Shown one piece after another: positions 1 through 10,216 of a DNA stretch of 25,000 nucleotides. The stretch spans positions 1 to 25,000 of the forward strand of contig JAPTJF010000568.1 in NCBI GenBank assembly GCA_029339195.1, in the 5' to 3' direction. The position numbers and the translations under genes are program-made. Source of the stretch: Micractinium sp. NFX-FRZ (Eukaryota; Chlorophyta; Trebouxiophyceae; Chlorellales; Chlorellaceae). Numbering within the stretch: position 1 is the first letter of the stretch; each line of letters starts with the position of its first letter. The notes under the pieces were generated by a model. That model was not told where the DNA came from, did no database searches, and saw only the letters and a program-made list of their open reading frames with translations.

Positions 1-491
1 CCACCCACCCACCCTGCATTGGATTCTTTATCCAGTTGTGCTAAAAGGTGCCCCACTGTAAGTCGGGTGGGCACGCAGCAGCAGGTGCGCAGAGGAACTG
101 AGTGGAAGCCACGTCTGGATTCAAATTGCTCATTCGCAAAAACGGCAACCAGCCCATCATACATGGACTCCCCCTGCCATACAATTGTCAAGATTATCCC
201 CACATGCGCAACCCAGCTTTGTCGCTCTTCACTGCCGCTGGTGCCAGCACAACCTCTCGGCTCAAACCGCGCTGCACTTTCCTCACAAATCCGTCAGAAC
301 AAGAATGCACCCGCATGGCAAATAAACTGCCAATCTCTAAATGTACAGAAGCATGAGCAAACCCAATGGCAGGGAGGCAGCAGTGGTGGGCAGGACACAG
401 GTGCTTGCGCGCAAACGGGGGCCGGGCCCTCATCAGGCCAGCGCCGCCAGCACCCAGCTGCCCGTTCTGAGGCCGCCACGCCGCCGCCTCC
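1..491. other. Probable 3' UTR/downstream flank of the gene ending at 492
   Basis: No convincing gene is visible here. The stretch lies just downstream of the stop codon of the minus-strand gene at 492-5152 and is probably its 3' UTR. I found no TTACA (the minus-strand form of the green-algal UGUAA poly(A) signal) in these bases, so the transcript may end beyond the window edge or use a different signal. The long plus-strand open frame that starts here is antisense to coding sequence. Confidence 0.4.
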
Positions 492-3400
492 TCACTCTTC
501 CGTAATGCTGACTTCGATGCAGTCGCCGTTTTCGAGGCCCGCCTCCCTGGCAGTGAGCTCAGGTGCCAGCTCAGCGCCACGCAGGCGGAACGTCAGCGCG
601 CCCGCCAGCGCCTCGCTCCCCTCCTCCAGGCACTGCGCCGCAACCGCCGCCATGACGCGGCTCAGCGGCACACAGCCCCGCACCCGAACCTCTGCCAAGG
701 GCTGCTGCTGGCAGCTGTGGCCCTCGCCAGCGGCAGGAGCGTGGAAGGACAGCAGCATGGTGGGTTGGGCGAAGACAGGGAGCGCCGCCTTGGTGCGGGG
801 ATGGGGTGCCGCAGCCGGGCTACGCACGATGCGAGCGCCGGCGCGGCCACCCCGCTTGCTGACGGGGCCAAAGCCAGAATCGCTGTCGCTGTCGCTGCCG
901 CTGCTGCTGTCGGTGGCGCTGCCGTCATCAGAAGACACCAGGTCGATCACGGCTTGCACAGCATGCTGCTCAGCACGCGCAGCGTCGCCGCCGCCGGCCT
1001 GGCGCTCCTTCTTCACAGTCACCGCCGCAGCCGCCTTTGGTGCTGCACCTGCTGCACCTGCCGCCTTGGCTGGCACGCTGCTGAGCCCCCGTCGGCCGGT
1101 ACGCGGCGCCAGCAGCAAGCTGTCATCACTGCTGCTGCCGTCCTCCTCCTCCTCCTCCTCCTTCTCTTTCTTCCCGCCACCTCCGCCGTCCGGTGGGCTG
1201 ACGCTGAGGCCACGCAGCCGCCGCTGCTCTGCCAACCACTCCTGCTCTTCCAACTCTTCAGGAAGCAGTTCCTCCTCCAACACAAAATCAGGATCGCTGT
1301 CTGCCTCCTCGTCTCCCGCCGGGCCCACCTCCACCTCCTCCTCCTCCTCCTCTGTCGCCGCCTCCCGCTGCCGTGCGCCCACCTCCTCCCCGCCCCTCTG
1401 CTCGCCCTCCCAGTCCGCCTGCTCTGTCACGCGGGAGTCGCTGCAGGGTGGGGCAGGCACGCGCACGGGGAGCGGCAGCAGCGATGAGAGGTGGCACAGA
1501 CAGTCCAGAGGCAGCCCTGCGCTGCAACTTAGCTTTGAGGCAAGGAGGCGCACCCAGCTGACCGCAGGGCAAAGCATCCACAGAAAGCAAGGGCAGCAGG
1601 CCAAGGCAGCGGCAGAGCAGCAGATGCACGCATTACGCGGCACGGCAGCAGCACCCCCACCTGCTGCGCGCTCCCTCTGCCTCCTTTGGAAGCTGCGCCG
1701 CCACTGCCTCAGCTGCTGCCTTGGCCGCCGCCCGCCCGCCCTTAGCAGCGGCCTTGCCGGCTTTGCCGGCGCCGGCGACCGCCCCGGCAGGCGCCTGCGG
1801 CAGCGCCGCTGGCTGGCCGGAGGGCACAGGCTTCTTGCGGTGGCTGGAAAGCACGTCCTCGAGGCGGGCACCCCTTGTGGGCCCCCGCCTGGCTGTGCTG
1901 GGCAGCGGCGCCGCCGCCTCAGCGGCAGCTGCAGCGGCGTGTGTGCGCCGCGGGCCTGTGGCTGCGGTGTCCTCTGCTGCTGGCGCCCCGACGCCAGCTG
2001 GCGCCAGCTCAGTGTGGTGAGAGACCAGCGCTGAGTTGGCGGGAGAGCCGCCACCCTGGCAGCCCCGATCGGTCGCGTCCTGCTGCTGCTGATGCTGCTC
2101 CTCGGCAGCCGGCGGCTCCCCCGCTTGCTGGCGCTGTGTGGGCTGCGCATGCTGTGCATGCTGTGCCTTCCTGCCCGGGCCGGCCACCAGGATGCGCTGC
2201 AGCTCCTCGAAGTCGATGTGCTCACTGCAGGGGGCGAATCAGGGCAGGTGGGTGAAGCAGGGGTAACGGGACAAGGATGAGAGAAGGGTGCCGGGCTGGC
2301 TGCAGGTGGGCGCTGCACAAATGTCATGCAGTGCCGTTCCTCTACACAAAGGGACCAGCGGGTTGAACATGCATGTCTCTCCGAATGAAGAGCGCATGCA
2401 GCTGTGACAAACAGCTGGGCAAGGAGCGCACGCCACCTCGTCTTGCCACACCGCAGCTGCCTGCTGACTCAGCTGCATGCTCCCCACCCACGCCCCGCTC
2501 CCATGTCCCCTTAACGTTAACCCTAACCCTGACCAGTCCGTGTCCCTTGCTTGCGCTGTCACTCACTCATCACTGTCCTCGTACTTGATGTAGTACCAGT
2601 CGTCCTCCGCTTCGTACCGCAGCACCTGGCCTGCAGGGAAGGGAACGCACGCAGAAGGGGCAGCAACACGGGTTGCAGGGGTGGGGTGGGGGGTTGAGAC
2701 AGCGGCGAATTGAGTGCTGGTGGGCTGAGCAGCGCTGCACCTGGGCAGCAGGCGGAGACAGGCACCCGGGGGGGCCGTGCGATGCCAGCCTCCCCGCCTC
2801 AGCCCAGCCGCAGGCACCACGATGCAGCAGCACCACAGCACATGCTCGGTACTGCTGCCCGCCCACCTGCATAGTAGCGCCCCTTGAACTTCTTCTTCAC
2901 TGCCATGCCCACATACTGCTCCCCATCCATCCCGGTGACCTCGCCCTCCTTGCCCGCCTCCTCAGCATGCGCAGCGGCAGCGCCGGCAGCAGCCAGTGCC
3001 GCCTTGTGTGCTGCAGCAGGTGCTGTTGCCGCTGCCTTCTGTGCAGCACCAACGGAGTCTGGGGCCTGGGTGCAGACCCCTACTGCCACCTGCGCCTCCA
3101 CCTCCGCCGCCACCGACGGCAGCGCGCCTGCCGAGGCTGCCGCTGCCCGCTCCCCGCAGGCCACTGCCCTATCCCCTGCTGCCACGCTCTGCTGCTGCTG
3201 CTGCTGCGCCTGCTGCTGCGCTTGCTGCTGCATCCGCTCCTGCTTCTGCTGCAGAGCAGCCATCTTCTTTCGCAGGGGGGCCGCAAACTTGGCAGTTGCG
3301 GCAGCAGCGCCCGACGCTGGCGCTCCAGATGCTCCGCCTCCTGCCGCTTCGTCCGGCGTCGTTGCTGCAGCAGCTGCTTCTGCTGCCGGGCTCGGTACAG

Positions 3401-5152
3401 CCGCAAATGCTGCCAGCACCTCAGGCGGTAGCGGCACTGGTGCCGGAGAGGGGGTGGCTTTGGCGAGGCGGCTGGCACCCGGAAGCAGTGCGACAGCTGG
3501 GGACAGCTTGGGCTTGCTGCCCGAGGCTGGCACCTTGCTTGCCGGCTTCACATGCTGCTGCTGCTGCTGCTTCCGCTCCTTCTGCTGCTTGGCACCCGCT
3601 GCCGCGGCTGCCGTTGCCGCTGCAGCCGGCGTCGCCTTGCGGCTGCCCCCTGCCGGTGGCAGCGCTGCCGGGCCTGCGGGGGATGGGGTGGGTGCGGCGC
3701 CCCCTGCCCCGCTGCCCCCCTGCTTTGGCTCCATGAGGACCACTCGCAGCTTGGTGCCCCTGCCAGGATGGGGGAAAGGGGGAAGTGTGGCTCCCTTGTG
3801 AGTATCAGATGAGAGGGGCGGGCGGGGCGGGCAGGGCAGGCAGGGAGGCAGGCAGGGAGGCAGGCAGGGAGGCAAGGTAGGTCTGTTGCAGCTTGAGGGG
3901 CCGGACAGGAAGCATGTGCAGGAAGGCCAAGGCCAATGTGGCGAGAGAATTGTATACTTGATACTGAGGAGGCAGCAATCAGGCAATAGGAATGCAGGCA
4001 GCCATGCCCACAAATGGCAGGCAGGCAGGCAGGCAGGCAGGTGGACAAGCAGGTGACAGCAGGCGGCACGGCGGTGGCAGGCGCGCACTTGACCGCCGAG
4101 GAGTGCTGCTTGAACAGCTCGGACGTGGCGGCCTCCACCTCTGGCCCCACAGCCAGCGCCTCCACCAGGAAGCGGTCCTGCCAGGGCGCAATAATCAATC
4201 ATGGGGCACATTGGCAGTGATGCTGTGAATCAGGGCAACAAAACAAGTCAGGGCAAGGTGGGGACGATGGCGGTGCTGCGCGACAGAAGTGGCGCCCCGC
4301 ACGCTTTGGCCCCAAAGTCGGTGCCACCACGAAGAAGCGGTCATGCAGGGAGGCTGCTGCCAGCGGGGGCACGCCTAGTCAGCTAAGGCACCCAGAACAT
4401 GCTGTCAATGCCCTGCTTGCCCCCACCCCTGCCCCCAGGGGGGGTCAGCCCAGCCACTTGCACACCTTGCAGTCTGCCAGGTTGGCGGGCGCCGACTTGG
4501 GTGCTGCCATGGCCACGGACAGCTGGGCGGTGGCCTGCCCATCCAGCACCCCAGATGCCGGTCTGACCTGCAGGGGGGGCAGCACGCGAGGGGGCCCCCG
4601 CAATGGGGGTGAACACACTCGGAGGGGAGCAAGCTGGGTGGGACGGCAGCGGAACCTGCTCCAGGGTGCGATAGGACGCCACAACATCCAGCGGAAGAGG
4701 CACGCCCATTTGTAAAGGGGGGCAGGGAGGGCGGGGTGGTGGACCAGAGGGGGACGGTTCGGTGCGCAGCTGCCGACAGGCGGCGGCAGCTGGGTGCTGT
4801 GGCAGGCGGGTAGGCACGCGCGTAGGTACTGCTGACACCGGGCAATCCAGTTTTCGCGCACCGAATACTTGTTTGGGGCGGTGGTCTTGACTTTGAAGGC
4901 GATGCGCTCGTCAGTGGGGTTCTGCAACAACAAGAGGGGCGGCTGCCGTGTGCATGGGTGCGGCAGCGGCGGCGGGCGGCGGCGGCGGCAGCAGCGGCAG
5001 GTCCTCACGAGCGGCCGCTGTCCAGGCGCTGCCGGCGATCGGCCCTCCTAGGTGTGAAAGTTCACCTGCAGCGTGATGGTGCATTCCGACTGCTTGCCGA
5101 GCTCGTAGCGGAACAGAAGCTTGTTCGGAGCCACCAGCAGGCAGTCAGCCAT
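492..5152 (-). CDS. Chimeric MSP (VAP-like) - Tudor-like - SUMO-like domain protein, 8 exons, 935 aa
   Basis: Exons in transcript order: 5066-5152, 4862-4921, 4466-4567, 4089-4177, 2867-3759, 2567-2630, 1661-2224, 492-1440. All phases agree, and the sum is 2808 nt including TGA. Residues 1-126 form an MSP domain of the VAMP-associated (VAP) family, with the hallmark segments NPTDERIAFKVKTTAP, VRPASGVL and DRFLVEAL and a last strand GTKLRVVLMEPKQ. MSP domains of VAPs bind FFAT motifs at ER contact sites. Residues 127-385 are Ala/Gln/Pro-rich. Residues 390-446 form a Tudor-like domain (GMAVKKKFKGRYYAG, then QVLRYEAEDDWYYIKYEDSD, then FEELQRIL). A basic Ala-rich linker and an acidic region follow, with a SUMO-interacting-type motif VIDLVSSDD near residue 784. 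Residues 848-935 resemble a Rad60-type SUMO-like domain, ending in SITEE without a diglycine, so it should not be conjugated. The usual VAP coiled coil and C-terminal membrane helix are absent. The exon 2867-3759 encodes both the MSP end and the Tudor start in one frame, so the fusion is not an exon-joining artefact. The start ATG sits immediately before the first MSP strand. Function is inferred only from domains: possibly a nuclear or chromatin/SUMO-linked reader. Confidence 0.8.
3831..3876. repeat. Intronic 12-bp tandem repeat (CAGGGAGGCAGG-type)
   Basis: A purine-rich 12-bp unit is repeated about three times in the intron between the exons at 4089-4177 and 2867-3759 of the MSP-Tudor gene. 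On the sense strand it forms a pyrimidine-rich stretch upstream of the acceptor at 3760. It looks like a simple minisatellite. Confidence 0.7.
4016..4041. repeat. Intronic (GGCA)n tetranucleotide microsatellite
   Basis: About six uninterrupted GGCA units lie in the same intron of the MSP-Tudor gene, about 50 bases downstream (sense strand) of the donor that ends the exon 4089-4177. The same tetranucleotide recurs at 13136-13161 in an unrelated intron. Confidence 0.8.
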
Positions 5153-6393
5153 CGCTCCAAGTTCGACACAATACACAGGACCAAATGTTAGCGAGAGGCT
5201 TGCCCCGGGAGAGGAGGCGCAAATGGAGAATTCAAGTCTGGAGCTGTGCTGTATGGCCACGGCCGGGTACAAGAGTGGGGTCAATACGGCATCAAGGAGG
5301 CGCAGAGGGAGGCTTCGATCAGCGCGATCGAAGGAACATGTTTTCCCATACAGGCTGCTCTGCCTGCTGTGCCACCTCGCGTTCGGCTGCGCGGAGCTGG
5401 CACCACCATCACTGCACACACCCCCAGAACCCATGGGCTCCACACATCCTACATCAAGTGTATTACAAATGTGTAAACATGTGTATAAGCAGATCACCAC
5501 ACGGCAATGTGCAGGGGCAGGCAAGTGCGCACTCGAGTGCTTGCACCAGCCATGCCAGCGCGCATGAAGGTGCCAAGACAATGCAGAGGGCGGAGGAGAA
5601 GCAGGTTTGGGCGTGTCCATGTTGCCATGTGTAGTCAGCCCGGTTGAACGAGTTGATGCAGGCGGTGGCTATCTACTAATCTGATAAGGTCCCTGAAGCG
5701 CCGGGCCCTGCCAGGAGAGCACCGGGCTACTGAGGGACGTCGTGATTTGGCCCCAGCCTAATGTGGTGATGCGGGTTGCTTTGCTGTGAAGCCGTGAACG
5801 AGGGGCGCTGGGTGATTGGTGTGATAGGGAGGGGCAGCAAGTGTGTTAGTGCGGGAGCGAGGCCAATGTGGGGTGCAGCACAAGCAGCGGTGGCACCCTT
5901 TGGGAGGGCCGGAGACAAAGAAAGGGCAGCAATTAGAGGGCTTGACGAAAGCGCCCCAGGCGACGGCGTGCTTGGAAAAAACAGACAGCGGTGGCTGAGA
6001 GCGCACCAGCCCTGGGCAGCCCTGCCACAGGTGCTGGCCACGCTTTTGGTCAGCCAGGAAACACACACGAAGATGAGCAGAGAGGGCTGAAGACAAAGCG
6101 CGAGAGGGAGACGGGAGAGCGAAAACGGCAAGGTGGCTTGGATCACGGGGGTGCATTAAGTAGGGCCAGCTGCTGCCGTAGCAGCGCCACTTCTGGCACG
6201 TGCCGCCCACCTGGCAGGTGCAACGGCAGCGTCAAGCCTGGCACGCGCCGCCCAGGCGGTGCACCAACCTGAGGCCAGCAGGGCATCTCCGGCCTATGCG
6301 CCTTCAAACGGAAGCGTGCCAGGGCTGGCTGCCAGAGGCAGCGGTGCCAGCTGGCCCCTGATGGGCGCCAGGTCAGCAAGGCGGCCTCGGCCC
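5153..6393. other. Intergenic region: promoter of the MSP-Tudor gene and 3' UTR of the downstream-ending HRGP gene
   Basis: No protein domain or phase-consistent exon set is visible. The right part is probably the 3' UTR of the minus-strand gene ending at 6394, and the left part should hold the promoter of the gene starting at 5152. A TTACA at 5463-5467 could mark the end of that 3' UTR. The open frames here are short, low-complexity and mutually overlapping. Confidence 0.5.
5463..5467 (-). promoter_or_regulatory. Candidate TGTAA poly(A) signal for the gene ending at 6394
   Basis: TTACA on the plus strand reads TGTAA on the minus strand, the characteristic green-algal poly(A) signal. It is the only copy I see between the stop codon at 6394 and the next gene start at 5152, and it would imply a 3' UTR of roughly 930 nt. 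The motif is short, so chance occurrence is possible. Confidence 0.35.
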
Positions 6394-8027
6394 TCAAGGT
6401 TCGGACACAATGGCAGCTGTGTACACCAGGTTGGCGTACACGGTCCCCGATGGGATGGGCCTGTAAGTGGTGCCTGCACGGTGCCATGAAGAGGGGCAGG
6501 CAGGGGGCGGGGCGCCCCAGCAGGAGAGGTCAGAGGGAGGCGGTGATGTGGATGGAGCAGGCAGCTGGGGTGGGGCAGGGACGGCAGGCAGGCAGGTGGG
6601 AAGCCAGCGGGCGGCAGAGGGCGTGAGCAACCAGCAGAGCGATGGTGCGGGCCAGGCCGTGCAGTCGCCCAGCAAGCGGCACGGCCGAGCGCAGCGCAGG
6701 CAGCGGGAGCGGCGCTTACCTAGCAGGCCCCACACGGGCGCGACCAGGGCTTGGTTGAGGCTGATGTGCACATCCAGCCACTCGCCAAACAGTGGATTCT
6801 CCCTCTGCAGCAAGCAATGGCGTTGTCTCATAATGGTGGTGCTTCACAGTCGATGCATGGGAGCCCCGTGGTGCACGGCATGCCGCGGCGCCCGCACAGA
6901 GGCGGCTGCCACGTGGCAGGCACAGCAGGCATAGCAGGGCGCGCGGGAGGCCAGCGGCCACCTGATGAGTGGCGCCCCCGGTGAGGCCAGGTATCTACAA
7001 GGTTGGTACACAGCGAGACCGGCCCATCTAGCTGAGGGCAGGTGCCAACCCAGCTGGTGCCTGCTGGCTGCCAGCTGGGTCTGGGCAGCCCAGTCCCGTG
7101 TGCACCCAAGAGGCCGGCCCACGCACCTGGAACTGCTTGCGGGGCTGCCGCTGCTTGACCTCGATGTTCATGTGTGGGGTGGTGATAAGTGCGCCCCACA
7201 CCCGGCCGTACCGCGGGGGGGAGGCCTGCAGGGGAGGGGGAGGGTTGGGGCTTCGGGCTATGCATACAAAGCCCTGCTGGCAGGGCCTTGCTGATGGCGG
7301 GAGCAGCAGCTGGCGGTATACGGGAGAAGGGCAGAGGGTCAAGGAGGGTGGCCTGCACCCTTCGCCACTTGCACGTCGGGGCTGATGGGCCACGGGGCTG
7401 CCGGAAGGTTCTTCTGGCCAGGCAGGGCTGCAGGGGAAGACCTTTAGAGGAGGGGGAAAGGCTCACCTTGACCCACACGCTTTCTGGCAGCATGCCCTTC
7501 TTGTACGGCGTCAGGGTGCGGCCGCCGGCGTTGACTGCAGGGCCAGGACGCGGGCAGGCGTGGAGCGGCCGGGGTGGGGGGGGTCAGCGGTGCCACCACA
7601 CCAGCTGGACGCAACACCAGATGGATGTGCGCGCTTCAGATGCACCCACCCCATCTCTCATTGGGCATGGTGACACCTCAGAGCGGCGCAGGCAGGCATA
7701 GGGTGGCGATGAAGGGGCCAAGCAGGCAGCTGACCCTGGCTGGCCCTGCCTTGCTGCACAACCTGCCTAACCTAAGAACCCAACCACCCCTCCCTGGCTC
7801 CCTCTCCCCCTGCACGCATTCACCTGTAAGGATCCACGTCTTGCCCTGCTTGCGCAGCAGGCAGTCCACTTTGGCCCTGCCCCGCTGCACCGTCACGCGC
7901 CGCACGTACGTGTGCTTCCCATCCACGCCTCCCCCTCCAAACGTTGTCTTAATGGTGGTGCCGTCCCCTGTGCCCAGCAGCGTGTATCGCCCGCCAATTT
8001 GCCCAGGGAATATGAACCACTTGCCTG

Positions 8028-8086
<59 letters not shown>

Positions 8087-10216
8087 GGGGAGGGCGGGGT
8101 GTGAGGAAGGTGCACGGGGTCATGGGGGCGGGGAGCCAGGAAGCTAGTCCAGGGCAGTGGAGGGGCAGGCGGGGAGAGCGGCGGGAAGAGCGGGTGGCAG
8201 GGGAGATGAGCGGACAGGGGGGGAAGGGGTGGAAAGTGTGGCAAGCAGAGCCCGTGCCAGGGACGCCTGGCGGGCAAAGTGTGCCTGCAGCATCGAGTAC
8301 TCTGCCAAAGCAAGCCGCCACGTCCAAACCGGAGCTACACACGCTGTTCCTCCTCCACGCAGCCGTCCTCGCACAACTAAAACCGGGCCTTAGAGCTTTA
8401 CCTGTGAAGCCAAGCAGGAAAGGATCCCCCACGATTGCCCCCTTGAGAGGGGGCGGGAGTGGGGGCGGGGAGCGCAGTGCGGGCGGGGGCGGGCGCCGCA
8501 TGCTGGGGCGTATCAGCGGCGGCGGCCGCCTGTTCATTCCGGGCCCCAGTCCTGGCGGGGGAGGGCTGGGCGTCCTAATGAATGGCTCAAACCTCCTGGG
8601 GGGCGGGGGCGGCCCCTTCCGCCGGGGTGAGGGCGGCCGGCGGGGCGGCTTCTTGGCGCCGCCGCCCTTGGGCAGCGGGGGCGGGCTGCGTGGGGGGAGG
8701 GGCGGCCTTTTTGCGGGGGGAGGGGTCTTGGAAGCGGCAGCGTTGGGCGGCTGCGGCGGGCGCTTTGACGGCGGGGGCGGGCTGACATCGCGCACAAACG
8801 CGCCTTCCGGTGGCGAGGGCCTTGGCGGCGGCCGGGGCACAGGCGGGGGTGGCGGCGGGTGGGGCAACGGCGGGGGTGGCGGAGGCCGCGGCGAGGGCGG
8901 CCGGGGGGAGGGCGGTGGGGGTCGTGGCGAGGGCGGGGGTGGGGGTGGAGGCGGCGGCGGCGGCGGGCTGCAAAGGAGTGCATGGCAGGACGAGCGCTGT
9001 GTTGGGTGCCCAGCATGAGGGGCTGCCTGGGGGCGGGGAGAGCTGCTGGGGTGGGCTGCCTGGCACTGCAGGTGCACTGAAACGTGGGTGGTGCCTTCCG
9101 CTGCCTCTGGGGCACACCAGGCAGCGGCTGCATTGCCACGGACGCAGCTGACGTGGCGGCCACAACTGCCAGCAGCAACCGATATGCACAGGGGCAGGGT
9201 GTGCGGCATAGCTGGCAACAACTGTCAAGTATGTGTGCGGCATCTTGGTAGGCACGCAGCAGCTGCGGCACAAGCTTGCAGCTGTGGCCACAGCTGGCAG
9301 CGGCTGTCGGACATGGGGCGGGTTTGTGGCAGCTGGCAGCAGCTGGCAGCGGCTGGCATGAGGGCAATGTTGCGCACCTGGGCGGCGGAGGTGGTGGCGG
9401 TGGCGAGATGCACGAAATGCCGTCAAGTACGGTGGTTATGGTTGTCGTGATGTAGCCTGCAGCGCGGTGACGCATTCGCCTCCGTTTGGGGTGAGCACTT
9501 GGGGGGCACCGGCCTGCTAGCAAGCTGCCACCTTGGCGCTCACACACACGAGGCTCGTGCTTGGCCGCTGCTCTCCCTGCCCCTCCCTTCTATCCTCACC
9601 AGTAAAGTTGGTCACCACCAGAACGTCCACTCTGTTGCCGAAATCGTCCAATGTCGTCTGGACGGCGGTCGTTGTGAAGGAGACCTCTTGAGGCATCGGT
9701 TGTGCGGTCGGCAACGCAGCCTCGCCGCTCGGCGGCGGCGGCTGTGGCAGCACGCCCCCAAGCGACGCTAGCTGGCCGGCCACGCTTGCAGTGGGCAGCC
9801 CAGTGCCGCTGACGGCTGCAGGTGTGCAGCGACAGGTGTAGCCATTGTCAGGCCTGGTTGTAGGAAGTGGGCCGCCAGCAATTTACAGGACACGCAAGGG
9901 GGTGTTTGTGCCCTCTGCCGCTCGGCGGCTGCTTCCGCCAGCCAGCAACGGGAGGTCCCCCGCTCGCTCCGGAGCTCCCCGCGCCATCCGACAGCGCAAT
10001 GAGCATCGCTCAGGGAGACAGGCAACGGGGTTCGAGAGCTGTAGCTGTCCGTATAGATTGGTCGTAGACGTGTGACCCGCCGCCGCCGCCCAACGGCACT
10101 TTGATTGCCGGGGGGCAGCCGCCCAACGCTTTCGATCGGTCCGTGGGCGCACCTTGAAGCAGCAGCAGCGCCACAAACGCCAGTGCTCTCACACGCTGGC
10201 CTCCGAGCGTCCGCAT
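6394..10216 (-). CDS. Secreted proline-rich (HRGP-like) protein with C-terminal VWD/root-cap-like domain, 9 exons, 485 aa
   Basis: Exons in transcript order: 10153-10216, 9600-9815, 9378-9456, 8402-8967, 7824-8024, 7467-7534, 7127-7225, 6720-6804, 6394-6473. Phases are consistent throughout (1458 nt with stop). Residues 1-26 are a clear signal peptide (basic start, hydrophobic core ALAFVALLLLQ, then AVSG). A Thr-rich head (residues about 60-112) carries an N-F-T glycosylation sequon near 91. Residues about 113-296 are a Ser-Pro/poly-Pro hinge typical of extensin- and pherophorin-like hydroxyproline-rich wall glycoproteins. Residues about 297-485 begin with GDPFLLGFTGKWFIFPGQ and contain GGRYTLL. 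They end with an EWLDVHISL ... VWGLLGTTYRP block. This layout resembles the plant root-cap/LEA-related and von Willebrand type D-like fold (GDP..xGxxGxxFxFxG, then a late LDV...G.LG.TYRP segment), but has few cysteines. The likely location is cell wall or extracellular matrix. It is a tandem relative of the gene at 11829-16637, with matching late exons of 99 and 85 nt. I chose the second in-frame ATG (10216) because it directly precedes the signal peptide; an upstream ATG at 10267 would add 17 residues. Confidence 0.8.
8030..8085. repeat. 56-bp uninterrupted poly(G) tract in an intron
   Basis: A pure G run lies in the intron between the exons 8402-8967 and 7824-8024 of the HRGP/VWD-like gene. 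On the sense (minus) strand it is a poly(C) tract ending within a few bases of the CAG acceptor at 8025-8027, so it takes the place of the polypyrimidine tract. Its true length may differ from the assembly because homopolymers this long are hard to sequence. Confidence 0.9.

Noticed and set aside
19..2034. Plus-strand open frame of 671 codons
   Set aside because: It is antisense to the acidic and SUMO-like exons of the minus-strand gene; composition is Ser/Ala/Arg-rich with no domain. High GC removes stop codons on the opposite strand.
2511..2533. Telomere-like TTAACCCTAACCCT sequence
   Set aside because: Only about two units inside an intron; too short to be a telomere or a confident interstitial telomeric repeat.
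7912..9018. Plus-strand Gly-rich open frame of 368 codons
   Set aside because: It is the complement of the poly-Pro hinge exon and the poly(G) tract; the minus strand carries the signal peptide, hinge and folded domain.
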